Origin: Straminergon stramineum
Taxonomy: Eukaryota; Streptophyta; Bryopsida; Hypnales; Calliergonaceae
NCBI GenBank assembly: GCA_963920665.1
Contig: OY987264.1
Location: forward strand, 19,386,906-19,450,905
DNA length: 64,000 nt
Direction: 5' to 3'
The stretch's first letter is position 1; the number at the start of each line of letters is the position of its first letter. Positions 25,201 through 36,564 of this stretch are shown piece by piece. The translations under genes and the position numbers were made by a program. Below the pieces are notes generated by a model, which saw only the letters and a list, made by a program, of their open reading frames with translations, did no database searches and was not told the DNA's origin.

Positions 25201-27798
25201 TCCATGAAATCCAACAAAATCATAATTATTGAAAAATTCTTGAAATTTATCTTTAATGATAGAAGGTATTAGACATTGAAGTCTCCAAACAAAAAAATCT
25301 AACTTTTAAAGTTTGTCTTGAAGGTTTTTGATTTCAAAACAAATTCATTTCAATGTGATATATTCTATAAAGTCCTAGAAGCTCCTCAACATTGAAAGAA
25401 AGAAAGAATATATATATATATATATATATATATATTCTCAAAAAACACAATGTGGGCTCTTTTGAAGGCTTTGTCTTTTAGGACCTTAACACCTAAAGTT
25501 CTATATTGCATTTTTTGGCAACATAGCAATTTCGGGTAGCTTACTAGAAAAAAAATTTCATTTTTTTCTTTCAAATTTTTAAATAACATGTGCCAAAGGA
25601 GTAGCTTTAAGGTGCGACAATTTTCAAAACTTTTGATTACATGGTTAAAAAGTTATTGTATGATATGTAATTTATGTTGCTCAACGGGCAGCCTGGGCAA
25701 CTCTAAAAAAATTGAAAATAATTTTTTAGATTGACATATATATGGAAAGCTTTGAATCACTCCATTTCGATTATTGAGATGAAATTTATGAGGAGTTTTA
25801 GTTTGTAGGCAATGACAAATTCTCTACTCTAAAACAAGCTCTAAAATAAACTTTGAAGTTCTTTATTTAACTCCTATTTCCTTATATTTGGAGAAAAATA
25901 AAATTTGAGGATGTCGATTGATCATTACAACATTACAACCATTGGGATTGGCATTTTTCAATTCCATAACTAAATTCTTAACAATTCATAATATTTTGAA
26001 TCATTCTCTACTTTGTTTTACTTGCTATAGTAGAACCACTCTAAAGCAATAAGATTGGGACCGGTTTGATACATTAGATGAGAGAGGTTATTGCATTAGG
26101 GAGGGACATGATCTTTGTATTTAGTTCATATTGTTAAGTCGAGACCAACAATCAATGCAGTCTAATAGAACTTTATTGAATTAGAGAGTATTGATTTAGG
26201 GAGGTTCTACTGTATTTTTTCCTATATGTTGTACAATTCCAAATGATCTAAATTTTTTCAAATATAAAGCCAACTTGCCTTGCATAATAAATTCTAAAAA
26301 ACACCACTGTTTTGGACATTATTTCATACAAATGTGACCTTATGAAGAGTAGTTGTCTGATTTTTCGTAGGGCCCTTGAAAGGATTTATGTTAATTCAAA
26401 TGCTAATATCTTGCAATCTACATAGTGAAAATTTATGAAATTTTTTCCACATCTTCTCAAACTAGCATACTACAAGATCCTATGGTTACGTATGTCCAAA
26501 AATGTTGTTTTTTCTAAAATTTGAAACTTGTACTAGAAATGGTAGTTTTGGAGTGTTTTGGGTGAAAACAAAGTCGAAAACCTTTAGGAGGTAAGCAATA
26601 TAGCTTGTTGTTTTCTTCCATTGAACTCAATGAACTTCTATGAATATTGTGTGAAGGTAATCATTCCTTCAATTTGGAATTTTATTACCATTTGGCAATT
26701 ACATCCACATTTTGGATTATTGGTTAACAAAGTAGAAAGATTTATTACTGTTCATTTAAGCTGATGCATACAGATGGAATCAAAATCACAATTAGATGTT
26801 ATTTTTTCTTTAAAAAATAATGAAAATCAATAATATTAAAAATAAATAAAATTGGAGAGTTTTGTATTTTTTGTGAATTTTCATAATCAATAAATGAAAA
26901 AACATAAATTATTTAATAGGCTTGAAAAAGATCCAAAACTATTTATCAAAATTTATTACTTTACAACCATGAAGCCCCATTTATAAAGTAGGAGCCATTT
27001 GAAGCAAACACTTTAAGATAATATTGGTAATACTTCAATAGACACCTATTTGATAGAAATGGGGATGAATGTAATAGAATTAGGTACTTCTACCTTAATT
27101 AGGCAGATCAATTGCTACACAAATCAATATTTTTCAATAAAAATTGAAACCCCCTAATCAATTTTTTCTAAAATTAATTGTAGATTGAATATTTGTGATT
27201 TTTATAATATTTTATTCTTCTTTGAGTTCAAAATGTTAATTATAGCGATTTTTTTAGATTTTTATTTATTAAAGAGGTTTTTGAAGGGTCTTTTTTTGAA
27301 CTAAAATAGATAATTTTTGACGTCAAGTATATTTATATGCCTTGATAGTTAGAAGATTTGTAGAGAGTAGATTTGAAAATCTATATTGTACAAATGTAAC
27401 AAAACTAATAAATGATACAAAATTATTTTAATGAATGGAAAATGAAAATTTTGTATGTATAGAAGGCCATATTCATTATATTGAGAATTTTTACAGATTT
27501 TGAGACAGAATGCTAATTATTGGAAAATTCATTTAAAAATATAGTAATTGAAACCAAAAATAAATAATGCTCAAATAGTGATCCTTTAATGAAATTCTAA
27601 AAGTTGATGTTGTACCTATTTATAGAAAAATATTAGTAAAGAGATAAAGCAATTTATCTTCAAGTTGAGGATAAAAATGAGACTACGAAAAGTCTCAATA
27701 TAACAAATATGGCCTTATAGGACATGTTTGCATTCATCTATTGTTCTAAATTTGAACATCTGATCCTTAATGGGTTAATACATTTTTTCATTGGAAAA
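22259..27798. other. AT-rich intergenic DNA with repeat fragments
   Basis: The first 600 bp upstream of the GNAT ATG are less AT-rich and probably hold its leader and promoter. The rest has no credible gene. It contains a (TA)n tract at 25409-25435 and a reverse-orientation dispersed-repeat fragment at about 25861-26030 matching 14281-14450. Confidence 0.5.
25409..25435. repeat. (TA)n microsatellite
   Basis: Uninterrupted TA dinucleotide run of about 27 bases in intergenic DNA. Confidence 0.9.
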
Positions 27799-27907
27799 TC
27801 ATATTGAGTGCCAGTGTTAAAATTCCCGATGAGTCTCACTTTTCCAGGTGTTCCAGTGTTTCACACACCTGGAAAAGTGGAATTTTAACACCGGGAACCC
27901 AATATGA
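27799..27907. mobile_element. small hairpin element (MITE-like)
   Basis: About 109 bp folding back over most of its length. The outer arms share TCATATTG and GTGTTAAAATTCC, and an inner pair ACTTTTCCAGGTGT / ACACCTGGAAAAGT is perfect. I found no convincing target duplication, so the family is open. Confidence 0.5.
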
Positions 27908-28019
27908 GTTTCCTGTGTTTTGTAGTGCAAACTTTGCTAGTATTGAATGTACTGAATAAATGAAAGTGCATTAGATGATGCTTCCACTAGATTACCAAAA
28001 CAAACATATACAGGCGGCT

Positions 28020-29480
28020 TGCATGAGGAAATTCAGCAAATCCCACAAGTTCAATCTCTCAGGTAACTTAGGAGCCAAAGCATGGGACTTCCGATTCGAT
28101 CAATGCAAGAAATATTAACAAATCAATGAACACAAATTTCTGACGAGATGCTCAAGTGAAGCAGCCCAGCATTTTTCCATTTCTTTGATCATCAAAGGCC
28201 ACCAAAGGAACATTCAATACAACCATTGCAAGATTCAGATAAAAAAAGGCAACTGGAAGAAACTCAGCAAATTCCACAAGTTAAAATCTCTTAGTCAGGA
28301 AATGCATTCAACTCTGGCCTGTTGTCCAGGAGTAAGTTATAGCAGTTGTTACTTTTGATCATCAAGGTAGGAACATTGCAAGAGAATTGTATAATAAAGC
28401 ATTGCAAGATAAATAAATAAATAAACACAAAAAGTTTTCAACGTTTAATGTTGAAAAAAAATTCCTGAATATTATAAAGGACATTCTCAGGTGAGAATTT
28501 CTGTCCAAAAGCTCAGCATTTGTTAACATCTTGGTCACCAAGGTACAAGCAAGTGGAGCTGGAGCGTACAAGCATCACGAGATCAAAAACATTTAAGCAA
28601 ATTTCAAACAAATGAGTGAAAATAAATGCTCACAGAGGTGCTTGCAAACATACCAGTGCGTAGGCGAAGGGTCCTTGCACTATCTCGATAGCCATCGTCA
28701 TTAGTCATGACCTTGTAGAAGAAACTGGCGTTCCTCATCTTGAGTCGCGAAATCATATTTGAGATTTTTGACTCCATGTTTTCGACATTATTGTTCTCGG
28801 CATAGTTCGGTGATGTACTGATTTCATCGTCATCAAAACTAGCTGTCATATATAAATTAAGCAGCAGGTCAGCTTGGTCTCTAACTCCTTAGCAGCTGCA
28901 AGACTGCGTCACTAAGACATGAACTTGTAATATGTTCCTACCGACGCATTTCGAAATAACATAAGTGAAGCTCTGAAAGTGCTGATATAAACAAACAAAG
29001 TGCAAGACTGCATGTCAATCCGGAAAATCAGTATGAAAATTTATCAACTAAGTCCCCAAACAGGGAGACATACATCAATAATGATGAAAGAACTCACCCA
29101 TAATGAACCGTAACTTGAGCTGCGAAGGCCACACTTCGCAGAAAGGACTCAAATATGATATCGCGGCTCGAGGGGATGAACGCCAGACGAGGATGCCAGA
29201 TGTCGCTCTTTGCATTTCTAAGTAACATAAATGAAGCTATGGAAGTGCTTTATTCTGTTGACGTACTGCAAAATAAAAAAATCAACATGAAAACCAAGTA
29301 ACTACTGAAACAAGGAGACATCGTGATAACAGACAGATATCGAGAGATCAGCTCACCTGTGATCAACGGCACCTGGAACTCCCTCATGCCTTGCCTTCAG
29401 AGCTCAACGCAAGTTGGAATTAATCTCCGAACGCAGCTTAAGTGACACTCAGAGCATGTGCAGCTAGCTTGCTAGGCTGG
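28020..29480 (-). repeat. left outer arm of the large inverted duplication
   Basis: This block reappears in opposite orientation at about 32080-33400, with substitutions and small indels. Anchors are AAGCATGG near 28080 with CCATGCTT near 33380, TCGCGA at 28745-28750 with 32764-32769, and GCATTTCTAAGTAACAT near 29212 with its complement near 32300. The arm carries the left gene copy plus degenerate downstream units in which TTGATGATCAAA and GAGCATCTCGTC-type blocks recur. Confidence 0.8.
28604..29215 (-). CDS. unrecognised small gene, left (open) copy of a head-to-head pair
   Basis: Two exons join in phase: 29215-29098 (ATG, 39 codons plus 1 base, donor GTGAGT) and 28842-28604 (acceptor ATATGACAG), giving 118 residues. 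The N-terminus is rich in Arg/Ser/Ala/Leu and poor in acids (about residues 1-38), like an organelle-targeting peptide. It is followed by an acidic patch SFDDDE, an Asn-rich linker and a basic helix-like part. I do not recognise the family. A further splice could occur at 28653, where GTATGT follows the CTACGCACTG codons, and would replace the last residues. Upstream untranslated exons probably connect it to the TATA box at 29607-29614. The inverted copy on the right is frameshifted. Confidence 0.4.
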
Positions 29481-29529
29481 AGTCGTCCTCGATCACAAGT
29501 AAGCTAGTCGGCACAACTGGAAGCACATG

Positions 29530-30277
29530 CAGCACAGAGCAAGCAGGGACTTCAGGCAGCAGGAATGGATTTGCTTGTGTTGTTCCACGGCTTTGCTACA
29601 TTGCTGTTTATATAAGCTAAGATAACCAGGGGCGAGCCCAGACCTACGGCGTGCACCCCCTGGATCGATCATCCGCCTTAGTTTCTGCAATTGGTTGGTG
29701 CGAGAAGGACGACAGTCCTGCATGCATGAAGTCCGTGGGAATGCTTTCCAGTCCCCGGCGCTGAGTGTGCAAGTGGAAGTGGGCGTCCCTGTCGCCGTAG
29801 ACTGACTGAAATTAAGTTCTGGGTTGCGTAAAATCAAGGCAAAGTTCAGGAGCGACTGGTACCGATGAGCAGGGAGCTAGTCGCTTCGATCGATCACATT
29901 CAATTCCGTCACCTTCATTCGGAATTGTACAGGTCTCCAGGACCAGAATTGAAGGCACGATCGATGACTTCCAACGCAAGGCGAAGGCATGATGGAGGCA
30001 TCGCTTCCGATCGAACTGCAGGGCCCATGCCGCTTGTCAGACGTACGTTGTCGCCGATCGTCCTGGAAGTGGATGTGACACGCCGTACTGGTTGTTTCTG
30101 CAGCAGCAGTTTTTGCACATATTCACTAGTTACTAGCTTTTGCACACTAATTAGATTGAGGACTTATGGAGGGGTATGCAAGGTTTTGAACAACCTTTTG
30201 TAGCAGCTATTTTTTGCTGCATGCAAAGTTCTGAAACATTCTTTAGGAACGTTTTTCAAGGAAACATGAGCATTTTG
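29530..30277. repeat. left arm of the near-perfect 748-bp palindrome
   Basis: Each position x pairs with 61214 minus x in the right arm, without any indel. Translations of corresponding frames are identical over more than 100 residues in two places and on both strands, and directly compared segments showed no difference. The outer boundary is where CAGCACAGAGCAAGC stops matching; the inner one follows CATGAGCATTTTG. Confidence 0.92.
29607..29614 (-). promoter_or_regulatory. TATA box, leftward (mirror copy)
   Basis: Minus strand reads TATATAAA, exactly mirrored by 31600-31607 on the plus strand. It points outward toward the left gene copy, about 390 bp before that copy's ATG, leaving room for a spliced 5' leader. 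Confidence 0.45.
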
Positions 30278-30936
30278 GAACATTCGTCAGCAAATATCTA
30301 GCACTTTTCAGCTAACAATGTTCACTTTAGCAGTGTTCAGTAGCAACGTTGGATGTCAACTTTGTTATCTCACTCTAGTATTTTTGACTTGTACGTTCAA
30401 ATGCTGGAAGTTGTAACCTTGAAGGAGTGAATTGTGGTAATGTTTTCTATTTGAAGTGCCTCCCAAATTGGATATATAATCACTTCAAAGTGATGAAATA
30501 TGGCAACCACATTTTGTGCCTCTCTGGGTAACTTAGTTTGATTTTTTCTGTACAATTGTTCAATGGTCAAGGTGACTTTAGAGGAATTATTACGGGGATT
30601 CAATCCTTGAAGTTCTATATGCAATACACCAAGTGCAATGTCATGGTAATAACATTATACACTTACTATGTCTTGAAGTTACAATGTTACATGGGTCCTC
30701 ATAAAAATGTTGAGAATGGAGGAATATACACTCAAAATAAAGAATCATCCTGTGTATGAGGCAAGGATGTTAGGCCAATTCGGGCAAACTAGACCCAAAA
30801 TTTTAGTTTTTTTCTAGGAAGACTTACATAGTCATGTAGTCTTCATGGAAACACCAGAAATTTATATTTCTTACACGCCATGACTAGATTTCCTAAGGAC
30901 TCAAGGCTAGTGGGACTAATACAAGGGAGTATTTTT
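30278..30936. other. spacer of the palindrome
   Basis: 659 bp of unique AT-rich DNA between the two arms. No gene is seen; the longest frames are below 80 codons and unremarkable. A spacer this size would be the loop if the palindrome formed a hairpin in RNA. Confidence 0.7.
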
Positions 30937-31684
30937 CAAAATGCTCATGTTTCCTTGAAAAACGTTCCTAAAGAATGTTTCAGAACTTTGCATGCAGCAA
31001 AAAATAGCTGCTACAAAAGGTTGTTCAAAACCTTGCATACCCCTCCATAAGTCCTCAATCTAATTAGTGTGCAAAAGCTAGTAACTAGTGAATATGTGCA
31101 AAAACTGCTGCTGCAGAAACAACCAGTACGGCGTGTCACATCCACTTCCAGGACGATCGGCGACAACGTACGTCTGACAAGCGGCATGGGCCCTGCAGTT
31201 CGATCGGAAGCGATGCCTCCATCATGCCTTCGCCTTGCGTTGGAAGTCATCGATCGTGCCTTCAATTCTGGTCCTGGAGACCTGTACAATTCCGAATGAA
31301 GGTGACGGAATTGAATGTGATCGATCGAAGCGACTAGCTCCCTGCTCATCGGTACCAGTCGCTCCTGAACTTTGCCTTGATTTTACGCAACCCAGAACTT
31401 AATTTCAGTCAGTCTACGGCGACAGGGACGCCCACTTCCACTTGCACACTCAGCGCCGGGGACTGGAAAGCATTCCCACGGACTTCATGCATGCAGGACT
31501 GTCGTCCTTCTCGCACCAACCAATTGCAGAAACTAAGGCGGATGATCGATCCAGGGGGTGCACGCCGTAGGTCTGGGCTCGCCCCTGGTTATCTTAGCTT
31601 ATATAAACAGCAATGTAGCAAAGCCGTGGAACAACACAAGCAAATCCATTCCTGCTGCCTGAAGTCCCTGCTTGCTCTGTGCTG
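30937..31684. repeat. right arm of the near-perfect 748-bp palindrome
   Basis: Exact reverse complement of 29530-30277 as far as it could be compared. Beyond 31684 the two sides diverge at once (CTGTATGCGTCG against CTGCATGTGCTT on the other strand). Confidence 0.92.
31600..31607 (+). promoter_or_regulatory. TATA box, rightward (mirror copy)
   Basis: TATATAAA followed about 30 bp later by AAAGCCGTGGAACAAC, a reasonable start region. It is the mirror image of the box at 29607-29614. Together they make the palindrome look like two identical divergent promoters. Confidence 0.45.
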
Positions 31685-31732
31685 TATGCGTCGATCACAG
31701 GTGCCGATCGAGTTCTGTCTGTATGTTATCAT

Positions 31733-31865
31733 GAGGACTCTAGTCGCGAGGAAGAGGGCTCGGTAGACTTTTCCAACGACAATGGCTGGGAACGGCAGGA
31801 GTGTTGTTTTGTAATTTTTGCATGGAACTATACTCAGCTAGTTTAGTTTTGGTTGGAAAGAATCC
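31733..31865 (+). repeat. direct repeat, copy 1 (with 33664-33790)
   Basis: Shares with 33664-33790 the ordered blocks GACTCT..CG.GAGGA, TAGACTTTTC, GGAACGG, GGAGTGTTGT, TTTCGCATGGAACT-like and GGAAAGAATC. It shows that the 5' part of the right gene copy was also duplicated in tandem, about 1.93 kb apart. Confidence 0.6.
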
Positions 31866-32079
31866 TTTTTGCTGGGAGTGGTGCATGGGCATGTCCGTGC
31901 GGGTGTGGTAACTGTGGTTTGGTGAAGACAACGTTGTGAGTGATCGATCTAGTTCTACTGCAAATGTCAATGTTGCTGTATATTTATTAGTCGCCCTGGC
32001 TGTTTCAGCAGAGCTTTGTAACTTGATTTTATATATGTTTGATTTCTTGAATTTGCAGTTCGTTTCGATAGTCAGAACA

Positions 32080-33400
32080 GAACACGAGCTTTCTGAGCTA
32101 CATTATTTTATGTTACTTCGAAATAGATGTGGGCTGCGGGTTATGGGTTGTGGACATGGTTGTGTCAAGAGAGTGAGTTCTTTCATGATCACTGTTATTG
32201 TATTTCTGTCTCCCTGTTTCAGCAGTTTCATGTTGGTTTTTTTGTTTTGCAGTACGTCAACAGAATAAAGCACTTCCAGAGTTTTATTTATGTTACTTAG
32301 AAATGCACAGAGCGCCATTCCATCTGGCACTCCGTCTGGCGTTCATCCCCTCGCGTGGCGATATCATATTTCATTGAGTGAATTCTACAAAGTGTGAAGT
32401 AGGCAATTCAAGCGACGGTTCGTTATGGGTGAGTTCTATCATCACTATTGATGTACGTCTTCCTGTTTGAGGGCTTAGTTGATAAATTTTCGTGCTGATT
32501 TCCTGGATTTGCATGCAGCTTTAACTTGCTCTTTGTTTGTTTATATCAGCACTTTCAGAGCTTCACTCATGTTATTTCGAAATGCATCGATAGGAACATA
32601 TTACAGGTTGGTGTCTTGGTGAGGCAGTCTTGAACTGCGAAGGAGTTAGAAACCAAGCCTTCTACGTAATTTATGACAGCTAGTTTTGATCACGATGACA
32701 TCACCGAACTATGCCAAAAGCAATATTATCGAAAACATGGAGACAAAAATCTCAAATATGATTTCGCGACTCAAACATGATGGCCACTCAAACAAGGACC
32801 CTTCGCCTACACACTGGTATGTTTGCAAGCACCTCAGTGAGCATTTATTTTCACTCATTGGTTTGAAATTCGCTTGAATTTTGTTGATCTCGTGACGCTT
32901 GTATGCTCCATCTCCAACTGTCTTGTACCTTGGTGACCAAAGGGGTTAACAAATGCTGAAGAGTTGGACAGGAATTTTCACTTGAGAATGTCCTTAATAA
33001 TCTTTAGGAATTTTTTTTTAACATGTTAATTTATATTTTCAATCTTGCAATGCTAGCTTTACTGTATCACGCTCTTGCAGTGTTCCATCCTTGATGATCA
33101 AAAGTGAACAATTGTTGTACACCAAGACAGGACAGAGTTGTGCATTTCCACATTTCCTGAGAGAGGGATTTGAACTTGACTGCGGGATTTGCTGAATTTC
33201 TTCAAGGTTTCTTTTTGTTTTTTTAATCTTGCAATGGTAACATTGGATGACTGTTCCATTGATGGACCTTGATGATCAAAGGATTTATCAAACGCTGGGC
33301 TCTTTCACTTGAGCATCTCGTCAGAAAATTTCTGGTAGTTGATTTGTTAGTATTTTCTTGCATTGATTGAATGAAGTTCCATGCTTTGACTCCTATCTTG
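32080..33400 (+). repeat. right outer arm of the large inverted duplication
   Basis: Diverged inverted counterpart of 28020-29480. Includes the broken gene copy (32303-32877) and downstream units matching the left side, for example TTTCACTTGAGCATCTCGTC and TTGATGATCAAA. Mapping drifts by about 300 bp relative to the inner palindrome axis, so indels accumulated outside the palindrome but not within it. Confidence 0.8.
32303..32877 (+). pseudogene. right copy of the duplicated small gene, broken
   Basis: Aligns to both exons of the left copy. The ATG (32303-32305) and the GTGAGT donor after CGGTTCGTTATG are conserved. The exon 1 frame, however, is shifted by a small insertion near 32316 and has a TGA where the left copy has TGG. 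Exon 2 lost 8 bp near 32700 (GACATCACCG against GAAATCAGTACATCACCG), shifting frame again, and lacks part of the segment before CAAGGACCCTTCGCC. It cannot encode the same protein, although its promoter region is identical to that of the left copy. Confidence 0.55.
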
Positions 33401-33663
33401 ACGATCAAGCGTTTGAACTACAGTAATACTTTCAATGACTCTGTGTGCAGGAATTTCCATCGACTGTTGTAAGAGCGCATGCCACCTAAATTTAGGTGGA
33501 CTAGCCACTTTCCAACGGACAAACTGTGAGCTGACGTGGCTCATAGAAGTCACTGTGAAACATCCAAGTAGGCGACAGACAAGGAGGGCCTTCCCATTCC
33601 ACCAACAACAGGTATTGATCTAGTTCTCCCTTTGTCTCTCAATCCCCGTTTTTCTGTTTTTAT

Positions 33664-33790
33664 GGCGACTCTGCGTTCGAAGAGGATGGATCAATAGACT
33701 TTTCGGTAGTCTTGGAACGGTTCCCGGTCGGAGTGTTGTATTGAACTTTTCGCATGGAACTCATTTGATTTTCGTAGGAAAGAATCATTT
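33664..33790 (+). repeat. direct repeat, copy 2 (with 31733-31865)
   Basis: Diverged second copy of the segment at 31733-31865, same orientation, as described there. Confidence 0.6.
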
Positions 33791-34635
33791 AAAATTGCTA
33801 AGAGTAGCGGATGTACATGCATGTGTATGTGTCTGGTGTGTAGTGTACGCAAGTTTGAGAATGAATTGAATTGGTTCAGTCATCACTGTTTCTGTGTATC
33901 TTCCTGCATGTTCCAGCAGCTTGGTTCCTTGATATTTAGGTTGATTAAGATTGGAATTGGCAGCACTTTCAGAGCTTCAATTCAGTTAATATGTATCAGT
34001 TGGAAATGCATTCAACGCATTCTTTATTCTCCAAGTAACAGAAGCGACCGTGAAAGGGAACCGATCATAATGTGTTGCTGATGTTTATTAAATTTTGGGT
34101 GTAGACTTGATAGGGAGGAGCAAGACTGTAGATGACTTCATTTGCGATTGCACATGTCAACCACAATCGCATCACCCCGGGCATCACCACACGCTGCATG
34201 CTGGGACTAGTGGTGAGTCGAGCTTCACAACTCTCATTTCACACCTCTACAGGAGAAATATGGCTTATTTTTTACACGGCCATGTCATAGTCGGCAGTCA
34301 CTAATTAGATGTTGTGTGATGATTGTTTTTTGATGGCAGGTTGTTCCAGTAAACTTTTGGGAGTGTGTTGAAACCATGCTCGTGTGCAAAGAGGAGCTAA
34401 TGAAGGCGTTGGGATGGTGAAGGCAAAGAGGACCTTCTCAAGGGAGAAGTCAAAGCTCAGGGTTAGTTTGGAAGCTTTCCCTGCTGCTAACAAGGTGCAA
34501 ATTAGAGGCAATCTCAGGTTTTATCTCAAGGGTCCATCTCGCTTCATAGTAGACCTTTTTGATCGTTGCTAGCTTGTAAGGGCATTCATAAGTTTGATTT
34601 TAGGAGAATCATATAATCTTGTGAGCTTAGGCCAA

Positions 34636-34794
34636 GAGCATGGTCGAATGCAGATGATTGTGATCAAATACACAAGTTTGAGATGGGAAGAATCACTTCC
34701 TACATCCTCAAATAACTTACAACAGCTGTAATACACACAAAAGACGTAGAATATGGAATGCAGCAATCACAATCATCTGCATTCGACCATGCTC
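34636..34794. mobile_element. 159-bp element with 29-bp perfect inverted repeats
   Basis: 34636-34664 and 34766-34794 are perfect reverse complements, beginning GAGCATGGTCGAATGCAGAT. The 101-bp middle is unrelated to the ends. No clear target duplication is visible. Size and structure fit a miniature inverted-repeat element or a silencing-prone hairpin. Confidence 0.6.
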
Positions 34795-35045
34795 ACACTT
34801 GGATCATACAAAAAAAAGCAAACATAGACCTTAAAATACTAGCAAGCAGCGATCCAGAAGCTCTACTATGAAGCAAGACGGAACCCTGGAGAAAAAAAAC
34901 TCTTTCGAGAAAGATTGCCTCCAACTTGCACATTATTAGCGACAATCCCAGTTTTCTTATTTCTAGATCTTTGTGTATCTTTGTGTCACAATTTTGGGCA
35001 CTGGAATCCTTCCAATCTAATGAAATTGACAAGGTTTTCACGTAC

Positions 35046-35326
35046 TTCTGTCCTCGTGTGAGTGTGTTGCTCTTCTGCTGCACCTTTTTCCCCACTCATG
35101 TTTGTTGCTGCAGCAATGGGTGCTTCTGACCTGAAATTCTTGCCATGCTCCCTCAGATCTGCACTCCTGTTTCGATTTTCTGATTGATTGTCTTCCACTT
35201 TGGTGTCCATTATTTTTGGAGCTGCACTTTCCTTTGCAATTAATTTTTTAAGCAAGTCTTTGTTGCATGCCTTCTCCTTTTGACAGTTTTTCTTCAATAA
35301 CTTGGTGGGTTTCGGATTTCGATATC
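35046..35326 (-). CDS. candidate internal exon of an unidentified gene
   Basis: Bounded by a good acceptor (TCTTATTGCAG at 35327) and a donor (GAA|GTACGTG after 35046), and open for 93 codons. The product is hydrophilic, Lys/Glu/Asn-rich (NPKPTKLLKKN, then DNQSENRNRSADLREHG) and likely disordered. A further minus-strand open stretch at 35595-35880 could be an upstream exon of the same gene. I do not recognise either. Confidence 0.3.
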
Positions 35327-36061
35327 CTGCAATAAGATGCATTCCTCAATAAATGAAGGCTTTCACTGCTCAAAGCTATGGCTTATTCAACAAGCGGGCT
35401 AAATTAGCTAGTGCAAGTACAGAAAACCGAGTGTAGCAGCTTGTTAATATCAGGTTTTGTTGGGTAGAATCATGGGTGTGATATTATGGAGGTTCTGCAC
35501 TTCTGCTATCTTTGGTTTCCCCCTGCTTTTTCCATGATGCCCACTAAGTTATTGCTCAATTGAGTTCAAATTTGGAGCTTGGGATAGCCACCTGCTATTT
35601 TAATAGGGTTTTCTTAGCACTCTTTGCAATGTGTTTGGAAACATGGTCTTGTTGGAAATTACATATATAATTCTTGCTATTGAGCATGTACATGAACATA
35701 GTGTTCTGCAAGAACTTCTTAAGGATGTGTTGTTCTTTAAAAGGTTTGATTTGTTCAAGATGTTGTTCCATCTTTACTTCAGCCTTATGTACAAAAGGAT
35801 CTAGACCAAAAGAATGTATGATTGGTAGATCGACACTGGGATCATAATTTGTATTGACTTGTGTCTCAAGGATTCTCAGACATGTTGTGGCAAGGCAATT
35901 TCTCCCTCCAAAACCTAGCATCAAAATTCAATCTATCAATGTTTGTCTTGTCATTAAAAATCATCAGCTTTCAATCATCCAAAGTTCAAAATTGATGTTT
36001 TTGTGGTAAATTTTAATAGTGCCCAAACATTCTTACATTCAAGATTGAAGCAGCTTCTTAG

Positions 36062-36242
36062 TACTAGAAGAAATCAGCGTTTAGCTAAACAAAATTTAGC
36101 TGATGCAAAATTTCATTTTCTACTGACGCAAAAGTTTTCAGAAAACTGCGTTTCGACCAACGCAGAAATTGCTTTTTCTGGTTGAAAATGAAATTTTGCG
36201 TCAGCTAAATGTTGTTAAGCTGAACGCTGATTTCTTCTAGTG
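36062..36242. mobile_element. CACTA-like miniature hairpin
   Basis: The right end reads CACTAGAAGAAATCAGCG on the minus strand and the left end TACTAGAAGAAATCAGCG on the plus strand, differing only at the first base. The arms continue to match inward (TTAGCT.A..AAAATTT). CACTA(C/G)AAGAAA is the classic CACTA terminus. No 3-bp duplication is evident, so the insertion is probably old. Confidence 0.55.
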
Positions 36243-36564
36243 ATAATTTTTTCAAACACTTCCAAGCTTAACTCTCATAGTCACTGCTATAAAGTATTAT
36301 CATCAAAGGGCTAACCAATCAATCTTCAGAGCTATTGAGTAGTCAATATTGTAGTACAAAGAATGTCATTAGTGATAAGTGCAATACCTTACTTCTTCTC
36401 CTATCAATGCAGGAATTTTTTTTGGTTGTTTGTCTTTAATTCACTTCTAAAGTTCTATGAATATATTTTACTCAAAAGTATTTTAAATGTGTTATTTCTA
36501 TTGCAAAGAGTGAAGATAGAAACATTGTTTTTGTCCCATATTTAAATATTGAATCTTGCACTTG

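Larger units (their letters stand above)
33401..34985. other. intergenic, gene-like composition, no supported gene
   Basis: Contains the second direct-repeat copy and a hairpin element (both listed). Plus-strand frames at 34095-34304 and 34384-34572 have balanced composition (the second is Lys/Arg-rich), but no family, splice partner or promoter could be shown. Confidence 0.35.

Noticed and set aside
29865..30203. 112-codon frame present identically in both palindrome arms
   Set aside because: It is duplicated only because the DNA is palindromic, overlaps other frames on both strands and has no recognisable features; the arms look like promoter DNA.
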